DNA of 64,000 nt from Leptospira levettii. Lineage in GTDB: Bacteria > Spirochaetota > Leptospiria > Leptospirales > Leptospiraceae. Below are positions 35,826 to 45,512 of the stretch, one piece after another. The notes below the pieces were generated by a model. It saw nothing but the letters and a program-made list of their open reading frames with translations. It was not told the origin of the DNA and searched no databases. The DNA lies in assembly GCF_002812085.1 (NCBI RefSeq), contig NZ_NPDM01000001.1:930001-994000 (forward strand), read 5' to 3'. The first letter of the stretch is position 1; each line of letters begins with the position of its first letter. Both the position numbers and the translations under genes were made by a program.

Positions 35826-38800
35826 ATGAGAATCAAAAAATTAATCGATCAGCTGATTCCAAATCGTCTTTCAAAAATAACCTATATACTCTTAATCTTT
35901 TTCAATCTAATCGCATTCATTTTTTCATATCGACTAGGATTACAAAATCTAAAACAACAAATCCAGAATCATCGTGAGTCAATGGAAATCACTATCGAAG
36001 ACAACCTTCGTGAATCTCAATTATCTTTAAAAAGGATGGGAAACCGATGGAATCAGAACAATGGAACAAAGGAGAAAATCTGGAGATCTGATGCGAGAGC
36101 CTATTCAAATGATTTATTAGGAATTGTAGGAGTGGGTTATGCCGATTCGAGTACAAAAATTAAATGGATTGAACCAATAGAAAAAAATTCAAATGCCGTT
36201 GGGTTTCAACTAAATAGTGAAGAACGCAGACGTCTTGCAGCAACCAAAGCACTAAATCAAAAAAATCTCATGATGACTTTACCTATCAATTTAAAACAAG
36301 GAGGTAGAGGGTATTTAATTTTATATCCAGTATTTAAGAATGAAATACACGACGGATTTGTTTACTTAGTAGGTAGATACAAAGATTATTTTCCAGAATT
36401 GGTTCGAGATCAAAATTTCTTTTACCAAATTTATTCTGGCAATGAAATTGTTTTTTCCAATATAGAAACAAATTTGGAAAATTTTGAGAACGTTTATTCA
36501 ATTTCTGATAAATCAATAAATTATAGCATCGATTGGAAACTCAAAACTGTTGCATCTTTAAACTATTATAAGCAAACGATAAATCTTTTCACATTTTGGA
36601 CTCTTTTTGTTTCATTACTTCTTACTATAGTAATTATTTTTATATTATACCTGTATAATAAATCTCAAAGTTTATCAGCACAATTAACCTCTCAAAATGT
36701 TTGGAAAAATGCAATATTAAATAATACTGATTTAGTAGTCATTTCAACGGACAAAAATGGTTATGTAGTTTCCATCAATACAGCTGGACAAACAATGTTA
36801 GGTTATGAGGAGAAAGAATTAGTTGGAATTAAAAATCCCATCTTGTGGCATGATGAACAGGAAGTTCTAAATTTTTCGAATGAATTATTCAAAGAATTCG
36901 GAATTAAATTAGTTCCAGGTTTTGAGGTAATAGTAGCAAAATCAAAAATTGGTCAGACTGAAAAAAATATTTGGACTATTATCTCAAAATCTGGAATTAG
37001 AAAACAAGCTTTTGTATCGATTTATCCTCTAATTGGTAAGAACTACGAAATTGAAGGATATGTAGAAATCATAGAAAAAATATCCGATCATTTAGAATTT
37101 GAAGAACTAATCGCAACAAAAGAAATATTAATCAATTCCATGTTAGAAAATACTTTCGATGGATTTTGGGATTGGAATTTAAAAATAGATTATCAATACA
37201 TGTCTCCAAAATTTTGGGAGATGTTAGGATACAATCCTTTGGAAAAACCACATCATCCAAGTGAATGGCAAAAAGTAATTTCACCAGAAGGTCTCAAATT
37301 AACACTCGAAAATTTAGAAAAACATATTAATTCAAAAGGAACATTTCCTTTTAGCCAAGAAGTTAAATTTATTCACAAAGACGGTCATGATGTTTGGGTT
37401 TTATCTAAAGGAAAAGTCGTTGATTGGGATGAAGATGGTTCACCAATAAGAGCGATCGGAACAAATACTGATATTACTGAAATCAAAAAGAAAAATGAAA
37501 TTATTGAAAAAACACAAAAAGATCTAATTGAAAGAGATCGAAAAATTTTAGAGCTAAAAAATAGATCAGAAGACTGGTTTAGAATTATAGCCAACTCATT
37601 ACCCCAATTAATATGGACCTGTGAGCCAGAGGGACCTTGCGATTATTTAAGTGAGCAGTGGATTGAGTATACAGGAATTCCAGAAAATGAACAACTCGGA
37701 TTCGAATGGCTGAAACAAATTCATCATGATGACCAACCAAGGGTTATTGATGAATGGCAAAAAAATATAAATAATGAAAAAGTTTTTTCAATTCGTTTTA
37801 GAATTAGAAGGTACGATGGAATTTACAATTGGTTTGATACAAAAGCGATCCCTATCAAAGATTCAAATCAAAAGATCATTAGATGGTTGGGATCCAATAC
37901 AAACGTTCAAGAGTTGTATACGATACAAGAAAAACTAGAAGACACCAAAGCAAGATTAGAATTAGCTTTAGAAGGTGCTAATATAGGTATATGGGAATGG
38001 GATATAAGACAAAATAAACTTGTTTGGGATGATCAAATGTTTATTATCTATGGTCAAAAGAAAGAGAATTTTACAAATGTATACGACGCATGGTCGAAAG
38101 GCCTACATCCCGATGATCTTGCATCAGCTACCGATGACATAAATCATTCACTCTCAACACTTCAACCATTCCAATCTCAATTTAGGGTGGTCAAAGAAAA
38201 TGGTGACATTGCCTATGTGCTAGCAAGAGCAAAACTACTCCAAGATAGTGAAGGGAATGCCTCGAAAATGATTGGTTTTAATTTAGATATCACAAAATTA
38301 AAATTAAATGAAATAGAATTAGAGAAAGCTAAATCTGAAGCTTTACAATCTTCTATGGCAAAGGCTCAATTTTTGGCAAATATGAGCCACGAAATTAGAA
38401 CTCCAATAAACGGTATTTTAGGAATTTCTCAATTATTAAAGGACACAAACTTAGACAATCTCCAAAAAGAATATCTTGAACATATTAGCCAATCTGGAAC
38501 TATTTTATTATCTTTAATCAATGACATTCTAGACCTTTCAAAAATTGAATCCGGGAAAATTGATATAGAATCAATTGATTTTAATTTAGAACAAACAATT
38601 GATTTCGTTTTAAGTACATTGAAATATTCGGCTGAAAACAAAGGTCTACATCTGAGTAATGAATATGATTCGAATTCGCCACGTTGGTATAAAGGAGATC
38701 CATCACGAATTAAACAAGTACTATTAAACTTTGTTAATAATGCAATAAAATTCACACACGAAGGATCAATACGCGTAAAAACAAATATCACAGCCGCTGC

Positions 38801-39485
38801 AAACCAAACTCATAAAATTCGAATTGAAGTCATCGACACTGGAATTGGAATTTCGGATGAAAATATTCCTAAATTATTTCATAAATTCACACAATCTGAT
38901 TCATCTACACATAGGAAATTTGGAGGAACTGGACTTGGTTTATCTATTTCAAAATTATTGATCGAAAGAATGGGAGGAATCATAGGCTTAGAAAGCACGT
39001 TAGGTGAAGGTTCGACATTTTGGTTCGAATTAACGTTACCGTTAGGTGTCGAAAATTTAAATTATCAAGAAGATATTTTTAAAATTGAAGAAAGTGAAAT
39101 CAAACCTAACGTTAAGATTTTAGTAGCGGAAGACAATATCATAAATCAAAAAGTAACGATTGCTTTATTGAAAAAGCTGGGTTATGAAAGTCAAGTGGTA
39201 GCAAATGGCTTTGAAGTATTATCAATTTTAAATACAATTCATTTCGATTTGATCTTGATGGATTGTCAAATGCCAGAGATGGATGGATTTGAAGCAACTG
39301 AAAGAATTCGAAATTCAAATTCTTCAATCAGTAACATAACGATTATCGCAATGACAGCAAATGCGATGGAAGGTGATCGAGAAAAATGTATCGCGATAGG
39401 TATGAATGATTATCTCACAAAACCCGTTTCATTAAAAGATTTAAGTATAACTTTAAAGAAATGGCTTTCCACTAAAGTGAAATAA
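35826..39485 (+). CDS. Hybrid sensor histidine kinase with four PAS domains and receiver
   Basis: A 1219-residue membrane sensor. Two membrane helices (about residues 20-40 and 252-277) bracket a periplasmic sensing region. At least four PAS domains follow: NAILNNTDLVVISTDKNGYV, MLENTFDGFWDWNLKIDYQY, IANSLPQLIWTCEPEGPCDY and LALEGANIGIWEWDIRQNKL. The kinase core has phospho-acceptor His855 in MSHEIRTPINGILG, the N box LLNFVNNAIKFT, DTGIGI and the GTGLGLSIS loop. A C-terminal receiver has Asp1146 in LILMDCQMPEMDGFE. The ATG at 35826 is preferred; a TTG 17 codons upstream is possible. No histidine phosphotransfer protein or output regulator is adjacent. Confidence 0.94.
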   Translation: MRIKKLIDQLIPNRLSKITYILLIFFNLIAFIFSYRLGLQNLKQQIQNHRESMEITIEDNLRESQLSLKRMGNRWNQNNGTKEKIWRSDARAYSNDLLGIVGVGYADSSTKIKWIEPIEKNSNAVGFQLNSEERRRLAATKALNQKNLMMTLPINLKQGGRGYLILYPVFKNEIHDGFVYLVGRYKDYFPELVRDQNFFYQIYSGNEIVFSNIETNLENFENVYSISDKSINYSIDWKLKTVASLNYYKQTINLFTFWTLFVSLLLTIVIIFILYLYNKSQSLSAQLTSQNVWKNAILNNTDLVVISTDKNGYVVSINTAGQTMLGYEEKELVGIKNPILWHDEQEVLNFSNELFKEFGIKLVPGFEVIVAKSKIGQTEKNIWTIISKSGIRKQAFVSIYPLIGKNYEIEGYVEIIEKISDHLEFEELIATKEILINSMLENTFDGFWDWNLKIDYQYMSPKFWEMLGYNPLEKPHHPSEWQKVISPEGLKLTLENLEKHINSKGTFPFSQEVKFIHKDGHDVWVLSKGKVVDWDEDGSPIRAIGTNTDITEIKKKNEIIEKTQKDLIERDRKILELKNRSEDWFRIIANSLPQLIWTCEPEGPCDYLSEQWIEYTGIPENEQLGFEWLKQIHHDDQPRVIDEWQKNINNEKVFSIRFRIRRYDGIYNWFDTKAIPIKDSNQKIIRWLGSNTNVQELYTIQEKLEDTKARLELALEGANIGIWEWDIRQNKLVWDDQMFIIYGQKKENFTNVYDAWSKGLHPDDLASATDDINHSLSTLQPFQSQFRVVKENGDIAYVLARAKLLQDSEGNASKMIGFNLDITKLKLNEIELEKAKSEALQSSMAKAQFLANMSHEIRTPINGILGISQLLKDTNLDNLQKEYLEHISQSGTILLSLINDILDLSKIESGKIDIESIDFNLEQTIDFVLSTLKYSAENKGLHLSNEYDSNSPRWYKGDPSRIKQVLLNFVNNAIKFTHEGSIRVKTNITAAANQTHKIRIEVIDTGIGISDENIPKLFHKFTQSDSSTHRKFGGTGLGLSISKLLIERMGGIIGLESTLGEGSTFWFELTLPLGVENLNYQEDIFKIEESEIKPNVKILVAEDNIINQKVTIALLKKLGYESQVVANGFEVLSILNTIHFDLILMDCQMPEMDGFEATERIRNSNSSISNITIIAMTANAMEGDREKCIAIGMNDYLTKPVSLKDLSITLKKWLSTKVK

Positions 39486-39567
39486 CATTCTTAATTTTAA
39501 CCAAAATTCTTACTTGCATTATTGAAAGTTGCTCTCTAATTTTTTATTTTTAAAAACGGAGGGTATT

Positions 39568-40281
39568 TTGGAACTAGTTGGCGAATTTTTGGGAACGGCT
39601 GTTTTGATTTTATTAGGGGATGGCGTTGTCGCTGGTGTTTTATTAGAAAAATCCAAAGCTAAAGATGGTGGTTGGATCACCATCACCACCGCATGGGCAT
39701 TGGCAGTTTGTTTTGGAGTCCTTGTGGCAAAAACGTTCGGGAGTCCAGGAGCCCATTTAAATCCTGCGGTGACACTCTCTGTTTGCATCCAATCAGGTGA
39801 TTTTTCGATCTTTTTACCATACAGCTTAGCCCAAGTGGCGGGAGCTTCCCTTGGTGCCTTATTGGTGTATTTGCACTACCTTCCCCATTGGAAAGAAACA
39901 AAAGACCCAGGGAAAATTTTGGCCGTCTTTTCGACAGAACCTGCCATCAAACACACTCTTTCCAATGTGATCAGTGAAGGGTTTGGAACCTTCCTTCTCA
40001 TCCTCGGAATCCATGCTATTTTTTCTCCTGCAAACGGTGGAGCAGGTGGAATCGCAGGCACTGGTTTTGTAGCACTCCTTGTTTGGGCAATTGGACTTTC
40101 CATGGGAGGAACCACTGGGTATGCGATCAATCCCGCGCGAGACTTAGGACCAAGGATTATACATTCCATTGTTCCGATTCCCAATAAAGGAAATTCTGGT
40201 TGGAAATATGCATGGCTTCCCGTAGTGATTCCGTTAGTGGGTGCGGGATTGGCAGCTGTAGTGATTCGGTGGACAACTTAA
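39568..40281 (+). CDS. glpF: Aquaglyceroporin / glycerol facilitator
   Basis: A 237-residue channel of the MIP family with two NPA motifs: GAHLNPAVTL and GYAINPARDLGPRI. The Asp directly after the second NPAR marks the glycerol-conducting branch over water-selective aquaporins. The TTG at 39568 is chosen because GGAGGG lies four bases before it and the first membrane helix begins at once (MELVGEFLGTAVLILLG). A TTG 39 bases further upstream is less likely. No glycerol kinase is adjacent. Confidence 0.9.
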   Translation: MELVGEFLGTAVLILLGDGVVAGVLLEKSKAKDGGWITITTAWALAVCFGVLVAKTFGSPGAHLNPAVTLSVCIQSGDFSIFLPYSLAQVAGASLGALLVYLHYLPHWKETKDPGKILAVFSTEPAIKHTLSNVISEGFGTFLLILGIHAIFSPANGGAGGIAGTGFVALLVWAIGLSMGGTTGYAINPARDLGPRIIHSIVPIPNKGNSGWKYAWLPVVIPLVGAGLAAVVIRWTT

Positions 40282-40333
40282 ATTCAAATAGTAAAATCTA
40301 AGAAGCATTTTGAATTTTTCTTATTAATTTAAT

Positions 40334-40359
40334 AGGTGTTAATCCAAAATGTAACACCT
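40334..40359. promoter_or_regulatory. 8-base inverted repeat between glpF and the DUF2167 gene
   Basis: AGGTGTTA and TAACACCT are perfectly complementary around a 10-base A-rich centre. No T-run follows on either strand, so an operator is more likely than a terminator. Confidence 0.35.
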
Positions 40360-40491
40360 AAACAAAAAGATGATTACCCTCCATTTTGTTAGTTGCTTTT
40401 TCCTACAAACAAACGTTAGAATGACCTAGTTTGGCAATACGTTTTGTTCCTAGTTTTACTATGCCAAAAGCAATTCACTTGGAGATAAAAT

Positions 40492-41355
40492 ATGAGACAT
40501 TTGACTACAATTCTATTCGGATTGTTCCTTTTCACATCCACCCTTTTTGGCGAAGATGATATTCTTAAAAAAGTAAACGATCTCAAATACCAAACTGGTT
40601 CTGTCACCATTGGCGACAAATTGGCAACAATCAAAGTACCTAAAGGTTTTAAATTCCTAGATGCCAAACAAAGTCAATTTGTTCTACATGAAGTTTGGGG
40701 CAATCCTTTGAACGAAGGGATCCTTGGGATGTTGTTTAAGTCAGACCAAACTCCCATCAGCGACAACTTTACGTATGCTCTTACCTATTCTTTTTCTGAA
40801 GATGGTTATGTCAGTGATTCTGATGCCAACGAAATCAATTATGATGATCTTTTAAAATCGATGAAAGAAGATATTTCAGAAGGAAATGAAGATCGCAAAA
40901 AAGAAGGATACCCAACAATGGAACTTGTAGGTTGGGCCAATAAACCATATTACGATTCTAGTGCTAAAAAACTCCATTGGGCAAAAGAACTCCAATTTGA
41001 AGGGGATAGTATCAATACTCTCAATTATAATATTCGAATTTTAGGCCGAAAAGGAATTTTGGAATTAAATGCAATTTCCGACATTGAAAAACTGAAACTT
41101 GTCCAATCCGATATCCCTGCCATCCTTGCATCTACTGAGTTTAATGACGGAGAAAAGTATTCTGATTATTCTCCCGGTGTTGATAAAATGGCAGCCTATG
41201 GAATTGGTGGTCTGATTGCGGGCAAAGTTTTGGCAAAAGCTGGATTTTTTGCTTTGTTAGTGAAATTTTGGAAGATCATTGCGATTGGTGCTGTAGCTGC
41301 TCTTGGTTTCCTCAAGAAACTTTTTACAAAAAAAGCAGATAATAGCTCCGTATAA
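40492..41355 (+). CDS. DUF2167 membrane protein
   Basis: A 287-residue protein of the DUF2167 family. A signal peptide (TTILFGLFLFTSTLFGED) precedes a periplasmic domain with the family sequence GSVTIGDKLATIKVPKGFKFLDAKQSQFVLHEVWGNP and later GWANKPYYDSSAKKLHWAKEL. The C-terminus has two hydrophobic segments (IGGLIAGKVLAKAGFFALLVKFW and KIIAIGAVAALGFLKKLF) that fix it in the inner membrane. Function unknown across the family. Confidence 0.88.
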   Translation: MRHLTTILFGLFLFTSTLFGEDDILKKVNDLKYQTGSVTIGDKLATIKVPKGFKFLDAKQSQFVLHEVWGNPLNEGILGMLFKSDQTPISDNFTYALTYSFSEDGYVSDSDANEINYDDLLKSMKEDISEGNEDRKKEGYPTMELVGWANKPYYDSSAKKLHWAKELQFEGDSINTLNYNIRILGRKGILELNAISDIEKLKLVQSDIPAILASTEFNDGEKYSDYSPGVDKMAAYGIGGLIAGKVLAKAGFFALLVKFWKIIAIGAVAALGFLKKLFTKKADNSSV

Positions 41356-41495
41356 GAGGCATTACACTCTGTAACCAATTTTTATATCAATCAAAAAGTG
41401 TTCTTAATCTGGTATGGGCAAAACCAAACCAGATTTTCATTCTATAATTCAAAAAAACAAACTTAAATGAAAGTAAACATTCATCAGTAGACACT

Positions 41496-41969
41496 ATGCA
41501 CGAAGACAAAGATAAAAAAGAATTTATATTAAAATTTTTAGAACATATCAACTTGGGAAACAAAAATGAAATAATCGATTTTAATTCCAAAACATCTCAC
41601 ATTCACCTTGCCATTTGGATTTTCCTTTTTATATCCACTGTATCAATGATCTTTTTTCCAAAACAATTCCCGATTCAGAACTTTTTAGAGAATTCTAAAT
41701 GTTTAAAAGATTGTCTTATTGATTATGAACTTGTGAAAACAATTATGATTTTCATTTCTTTTGCTTTTATCATCAGAATCTATACCATCTGGATAGAACG
41801 AAACGAATTAATCGAGAGCTTATCAGGTTTTAGAATTCTTTTAGACTACATGCGAGTTGACGAATTGGCATTAATCAAAAATCTCAAACTCATTTTTCCA
41901 AATTTAGAAGAATTTGAAATTGTAGATTTTACAAAAGCAGTCTTTGTCAGCAAATTATGGAGTAAATGA
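41496..41969 (+). CDS. Two-helix membrane protein of unknown function
   Basis: A 157-residue protein with two membrane helices (HLAIWIFLFISTVSMIFFP and ETIMIF-type LVKTIMIFISFAFIIRIYTIW) between charged cytoplasmic ends. Two cysteines in the loop between them (CLKDC) may form a disulfide. The next gene starts three bases after its stop, so the pair is probably an operon. I do not recognise the family. Confidence 0.65.
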   Translation: MHEDKDKKEFILKFLEHINLGNKNEIIDFNSKTSHIHLAIWIFLFISTVSMIFFPKQFPIQNFLENSKCLKDCLIDYELVKTIMIFISFAFIIRIYTIWIERNELIESLSGFRILLDYMRVDELALIKNLKLIFPNLEEFEIVDFTKAVFVSKLWSK

Positions 41970-41972
41970 TCA

Positions 41973-42725
41973 ATGGGAAAAATTATTTTAATCACCACCT
42001 CCATATTTTGTCTAAATGTACAATTATTATCCGAAGAAACAAAACCAAGTTTGGATTGTACAAAGACAGTTCGTCCAAGTTTTCCTGCAAAAATTGTCCG
42101 TATGAACCATTTAAATTCTACTCAGAAAGTGGGAGATCGTTTGGAAGCGGGACAAATTGCCGGAACAATGAGTGCCCTTCCAGAAGTTGTTTCTCCATTG
42201 TTTGAATCACAATACAGAAAAGCAGAACAACTATATGCTGAAAAAAAATTCGATGAAGTGATTACGATATTAGAACCAACTGTAAAAGTCGAAAAACGAA
42301 ATCCATTTTTATGGAATTTATACGCAAGAGCTTTGTATGCTGCGAAACGAAAAAAGGAAAGTTTTTTAGCATACCAAACTCTACTATCCATTAATGATGC
42401 AGATGAAACTTACAATGAAGATGGTTCACCTAATCTTGTGATCATTGACGTATGGTTTTTGGAAGCATATTGGAAAGTAAGTTCGATATACCTCGACCAA
42501 GGTGAATATGCAAAATCTATTTTCTATAACCGGAAAATGTTAGATATAGTTACTTTTGCGAATAAACAATATGATCCCAATAACATGATCTATAATGTAA
42601 CCGCATTGAGTTATCTAGCGGAAGCTTATTATTTCTTAAATTTAAAAGAACCCAACAATTACTATGCTTGTGAAACTTTAAAGTTAGATCCAAATAATCA
42701 GTATGTGTTACAATTTTTATTATGA
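41973..42725 (+). CDS. Exported TPR-containing hypothetical protein
   Basis: A 250-residue protein with a signal peptide (IILITTSIFCLNVQLLSEE) and at least two TPR-like helical repeats: QYRKAEQLYAEKKFDEVITILEPTVKVEKRNPFLWNLYARALYAAKRKKESFLAYQTLL, and EAYWKVSSIYLDQGEYAKSIFYNRKML with a final LAEAYYFLNLKEPNNYYACETLKLDPNN. It is likely a periplasmic scaffold acting with the preceding membrane protein. Not more specific. Confidence 0.7.
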   Translation: MGKIILITTSIFCLNVQLLSEETKPSLDCTKTVRPSFPAKIVRMNHLNSTQKVGDRLEAGQIAGTMSALPEVVSPLFESQYRKAEQLYAEKKFDEVITILEPTVKVEKRNPFLWNLYARALYAAKRKKESFLAYQTLLSINDADETYNEDGSPNLVIIDVWFLEAYWKVSSIYLDQGEYAKSIFYNRKMLDIVTFANKQYDPNNMIYNVTALSYLAEAYYFLNLKEPNNYYACETLKLDPNNQYVLQFLL

Positions 42726-42857
42726 GACAGTAATTTTTAATTTAGAAAAAAATCATTCATTTGAGCCTATCTGATAAGTAGAATTACGCATATTTCATAA
42801 CAAATTCTTGCACTATGTTAAAATTGAAATCTTGACTTTGTTGAAATTAAAATGAGT

Positions 42858-42877
42858 TTATCCTCAACTGAGGATAA
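42858..42877 (+). promoter_or_regulatory. 20-base palindrome over the ribosome-binding region of the PAS gene
   Basis: TTATCCTCAACTGAGGATAA pairs 9 bases on each side of a 2-base centre and ends 9 bases before the TTG start. Its right arm holds the only purine-rich GAGGA near the start, so an RNA hairpin or a bound protein would hide the ribosome-binding site. Confidence 0.45.
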
Positions 42878-42886
42878 ACAACAAAT

Positions 42887-44227
42887 TTGATCGAACAATA
42901 TTTTAGAGCAATTCTAGATAATAGCCCTGAAAACATAGTTCTACTAGGGAAAAATCATGAAGTTCTTGCTTTTAACCAAACGATACAGAATGTCCTCTAC
43001 GAATACCATAATGTACAATTACAAGTTGGAGATTTATACTATCCTAAATTTGTAATCGAAGAAAATCGAGATTTATATCTTGAAGCGTTTCAATCCGCTA
43101 TCAACGGGAAACCATTTACCACACAAAATTATACTTCAAATGAAAAGGATTCTTTATGGTTTGAATACAAAATGCAACCAGTATATATAGAAAACAATTT
43201 ATTGGGTGTTACGCTTACAGCAAAAAATATAACGGCAGAAAAGGAAGCAGAACTTAAAATTATAGATCTTTCAGAAAAACTAAAAGCAATATTGGACAAT
43301 ACTAATGAATCAATTACATTACTTGATTTAAATTATAAGATATTAGCCATCAATGAAATCGGTGCAAAAACTCTAACAAAGAATACAAATTCAAACACTT
43401 ATATAGGAAACGATTTTCGAGAATACATACCTGATAAAGGAAATTTATTTTATCAATACTATCAAAAAGCAACTAGAGGGGAAAAAAACTCGATCGAAAT
43501 ACCTTATCAAAACTTTAAAGGAGAAAGCATAATCTACCAAACAACTTTCAATCCAGTTTATGATAGAAACCAAATTCAGATAGGAGTTTCTATTTTCGCT
43601 AAAGATATCACTGAAAAGAAAAGATTAGAAGGATCATTATTAGAAAGTGAAGAAAAATTTCGAAAATTTACCGAACTTGCACCGGTTGGAATTATCATAA
43701 CTGATGATAATTTAAACATTTCTTATGCAAATACGTATGTGAAAAAACTATTAGGTTATACAATGGATGAACTAATGGTTTTGAATATTGCCAATATAAT
43801 TCAAAATATCGTAATAAAAAACAATGAATATATTGAAGTTGATGATCTTGATTTTAGAATAAACGATATTATTTTTGATCAAGAAAATTTTGTGGCAATT
43901 CGAAAAGACAAACAAGTTAATAACATAATTTTAAGTTCAAATATCATTATTAATCAAAATAAAGGAGGTTACATCTTTATCTTTCAAGATGTTACAGGGA
44001 TCAAAAGCAAGAATGCAACCATTGAAGAACAAAATAAGAAACTTAGGGATATTGCATGGTACCAATCACATGTGATAAGATCACCGTTAACTAGAATTAT
44101 GGGATTAATTGCATTATTAGAAGAAACCAAGCTCAGTAAGGAAGAGATCGATTATTGTTATCAATCGATCTTAGACAGTGCTCATGAACTTGATGATGTC
44201 ATCCACAAAATAGTAAAGAAAATTTAA
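42887..44227 (+). CDS. Triple-PAS protein ending after a histidine-kinase phosphoacceptor helix
   Basis: A 446-residue cytoplasmic protein starting with TTG. Three PAS domains are seen: residues about 1-120 (AILDNSPENIVLLGKNHEVLAF), 130-250 (AILDNTNESITLLDLNYKILAI) and 255-370 (ELAPVGIIITDDNLNISYAN). They are followed by a dimerisation helix with His395 in WYQSHVIRSPLTRIMGLIALLEE. Normal kinases continue for about 150 residues with an ATP-binding domain. Here the frame ends 51 residues after the His, and the next gene is on the other strand. It may accept phosphate from another kinase or modulate one by heterodimerisation. The lack of a kinase domain is directly visible; the role is inferred. 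Confidence 0.8.
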   Translation: MIEQYFRAILDNSPENIVLLGKNHEVLAFNQTIQNVLYEYHNVQLQVGDLYYPKFVIEENRDLYLEAFQSAINGKPFTTQNYTSNEKDSLWFEYKMQPVYIENNLLGVTLTAKNITAEKEAELKIIDLSEKLKAILDNTNESITLLDLNYKILAINEIGAKTLTKNTNSNTYIGNDFREYIPDKGNLFYQYYQKATRGEKNSIEIPYQNFKGESIIYQTTFNPVYDRNQIQIGVSIFAKDITEKKRLEGSLLESEEKFRKFTELAPVGIIITDDNLNISYANTYVKKLLGYTMDELMVLNIANIIQNIVIKNNEYIEVDDLDFRINDIIFDQENFVAIRKDKQVNNIILSSNIIINQNKGGYIFIFQDVTGIKSKNATIEEQNKKLRDIAWYQSHVIRSPLTRIMGLIALLEETKLSKEEIDYCYQSILDSAHELDDVIHKIVKKI

Positions 44228-44231
44228 TAAA

Positions 44232-44672
44232 TTATCGATTTTGAATTTGTTGGAATGTAACACAAGCATTGATGGAATCCATTTTTCCAGATTGTAACTC
44301 TGAACAAGTCATGGTCATTACCAATTTGTGACATTCTTGGAAAGAAGATTGAATTAACTTAGGATCGTTACCTATCAATTTATATGCGTTACTTTCACGG
44401 AATCGTTTTTGGCAGTTTGATTCTTCCAATCGACCTTCCGTAAATTTTTTTAAATTTTCAGGAATTGATTTCCATTCCGTATCAGCGCACTCGCGAAATT
44501 TTTTACACAAGTCAGATGTCAAACTCAAAGATTCGTTTTGCCATTCGATATAATTGATACCTTTTTCTTTTTTACAAGATACAATGAGTAACAATAATAT
44601 AAAAAACAAATATAAACTTGCACCTTGTTTCAAACTGATTCGGTGTTCTGTGGCGAAAAGGATTGGTTTCAT
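44232..44672 (-). CDS. Cysteine-rich putative lipoprotein
   Basis: A 146-residue protein with a long signal segment (YLFFILLLLIVSCKK) and likely lipidated Cys33. The mature part has five cysteines (CKKFRECA, NCQK, QECHK, TCSEL and ACVTF) at spacings suggesting disulfides. The family is not named. It is convergent with the PAS gene. Confidence 0.7.
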   Translation of the reverse strand: MKPILFATEHRISLKQGASLYLFFILLLLIVSCKKEKGINYIEWQNESLSLTSDLCKKFRECADTEWKSIPENLKKFTEGRLEESNCQKRFRESNAYKLIGNDPKLIQSSFQECHKLVMTMTCSELQSGKMDSINACVTFQQIQNR

Positions 44673-44774
44673 TATGTTATGCCTATAAAAATTATGATTC
44701 TACTATGATTGTAACTGCTATGCTATCGTTTCATTCTTTCTCAAATTGAAAAGAAAATTTGTCAGTATTTTCTA

Positions 44775-45512
44775 TCATTTTGTATTCTCGGCAGTTTCTT
44801 TTTTTCGAATTAAAATTTCGATCCGTTCTTCATTCGCTTTTTTTTCAGGTGTATCCGAAGATTTAGATTTTTGAAACATCGCATAACCTTGTACAGATAC
44901 TTGTTCTTTGGGAATTCCGTATTCATTTACCAATTTTTCCGCGAGTAAGGATGCACGATTGGAATGATAATCCCAAGAGTTTTGAAATTTGGACTTATCA
45001 ATTTGAGATTCGTAAGGAATATGAACTCTCACCACAATATCGATATCCATGCCTTTGGATAAAACAGCTAATTGTTCAAAGGCAAATTTGAGATCAGGAT
45101 CTGACTTTAGTACATCATCAGAAGCGAGATCGGAACCGGCAAAAGTTAATTTAAGCTCTTCTGTTTCAGCAAGGCCCAGTTTTAATTTTGCCTTTTCTTT
45201 CAGAGTTTTGAGTGCAAAACCAATTCTTTCCCATAGTCGAAATACTTCCGATTTTGGAACCATCGTATCATCTTCTAAAATACCTGAACCACCATCAAGA
45301 AGTGCACCAACGGAACTAACGTTCAATCCAAACCCTCGTTTGATGTCTTTTGCAACTTCGTTTAATCGTTTGGAATCAACTTTACTCACTGCATAAAGAA
45401 TGATGAACAATCCCAATAGAAGTGTAATCATATCGGCATACGTTAACAACCATCGATCATGTGCTTCTATATGTTCTTCTTCTTTGGAAACAAAACGTGA
45501 CCGTCTTCTCAT
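44775..45512 (-). CDS. MotB/OmpA-like stator or peptidoglycan-binding protein
   Basis: A 245-residue protein with the MotB arrangement: basic N-terminus, one membrane helix with the proton-binding Asp27 (WLLTYADMITLLLGLFIILYAVS), a periplasmic linker, and a C-terminal OmpA-like peptidoglycan-binding fold (YHSNRASLLAEKLVNEYGIPKEQVSVQGYAMFQ). No motA gene is adjacent. Its start overlaps the stop of the upstream FFLEELY-type gene by four bases (ATGA). It may be a second stator protein or part of a non-flagellar proton channel. Confidence 0.85.
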   Translation of the reverse strand: MRRRSRFVSKEEEHIEAHDRWLLTYADMITLLLGLFIILYAVSKVDSKRLNEVAKDIKRGFGLNVSSVGALLDGGSGILEDDTMVPKSEVFRLWERIGFALKTLKEKAKLKLGLAETEELKLTFAGSDLASDDVLKSDPDLKFAFEQLAVLSKGMDIDIVVRVHIPYESQIDKSKFQNSWDYHSNRASLLAEKLVNEYGIPKEQVSVQGYAMFQKSKSSDTPEKKANEERIEILIRKKETAENTK

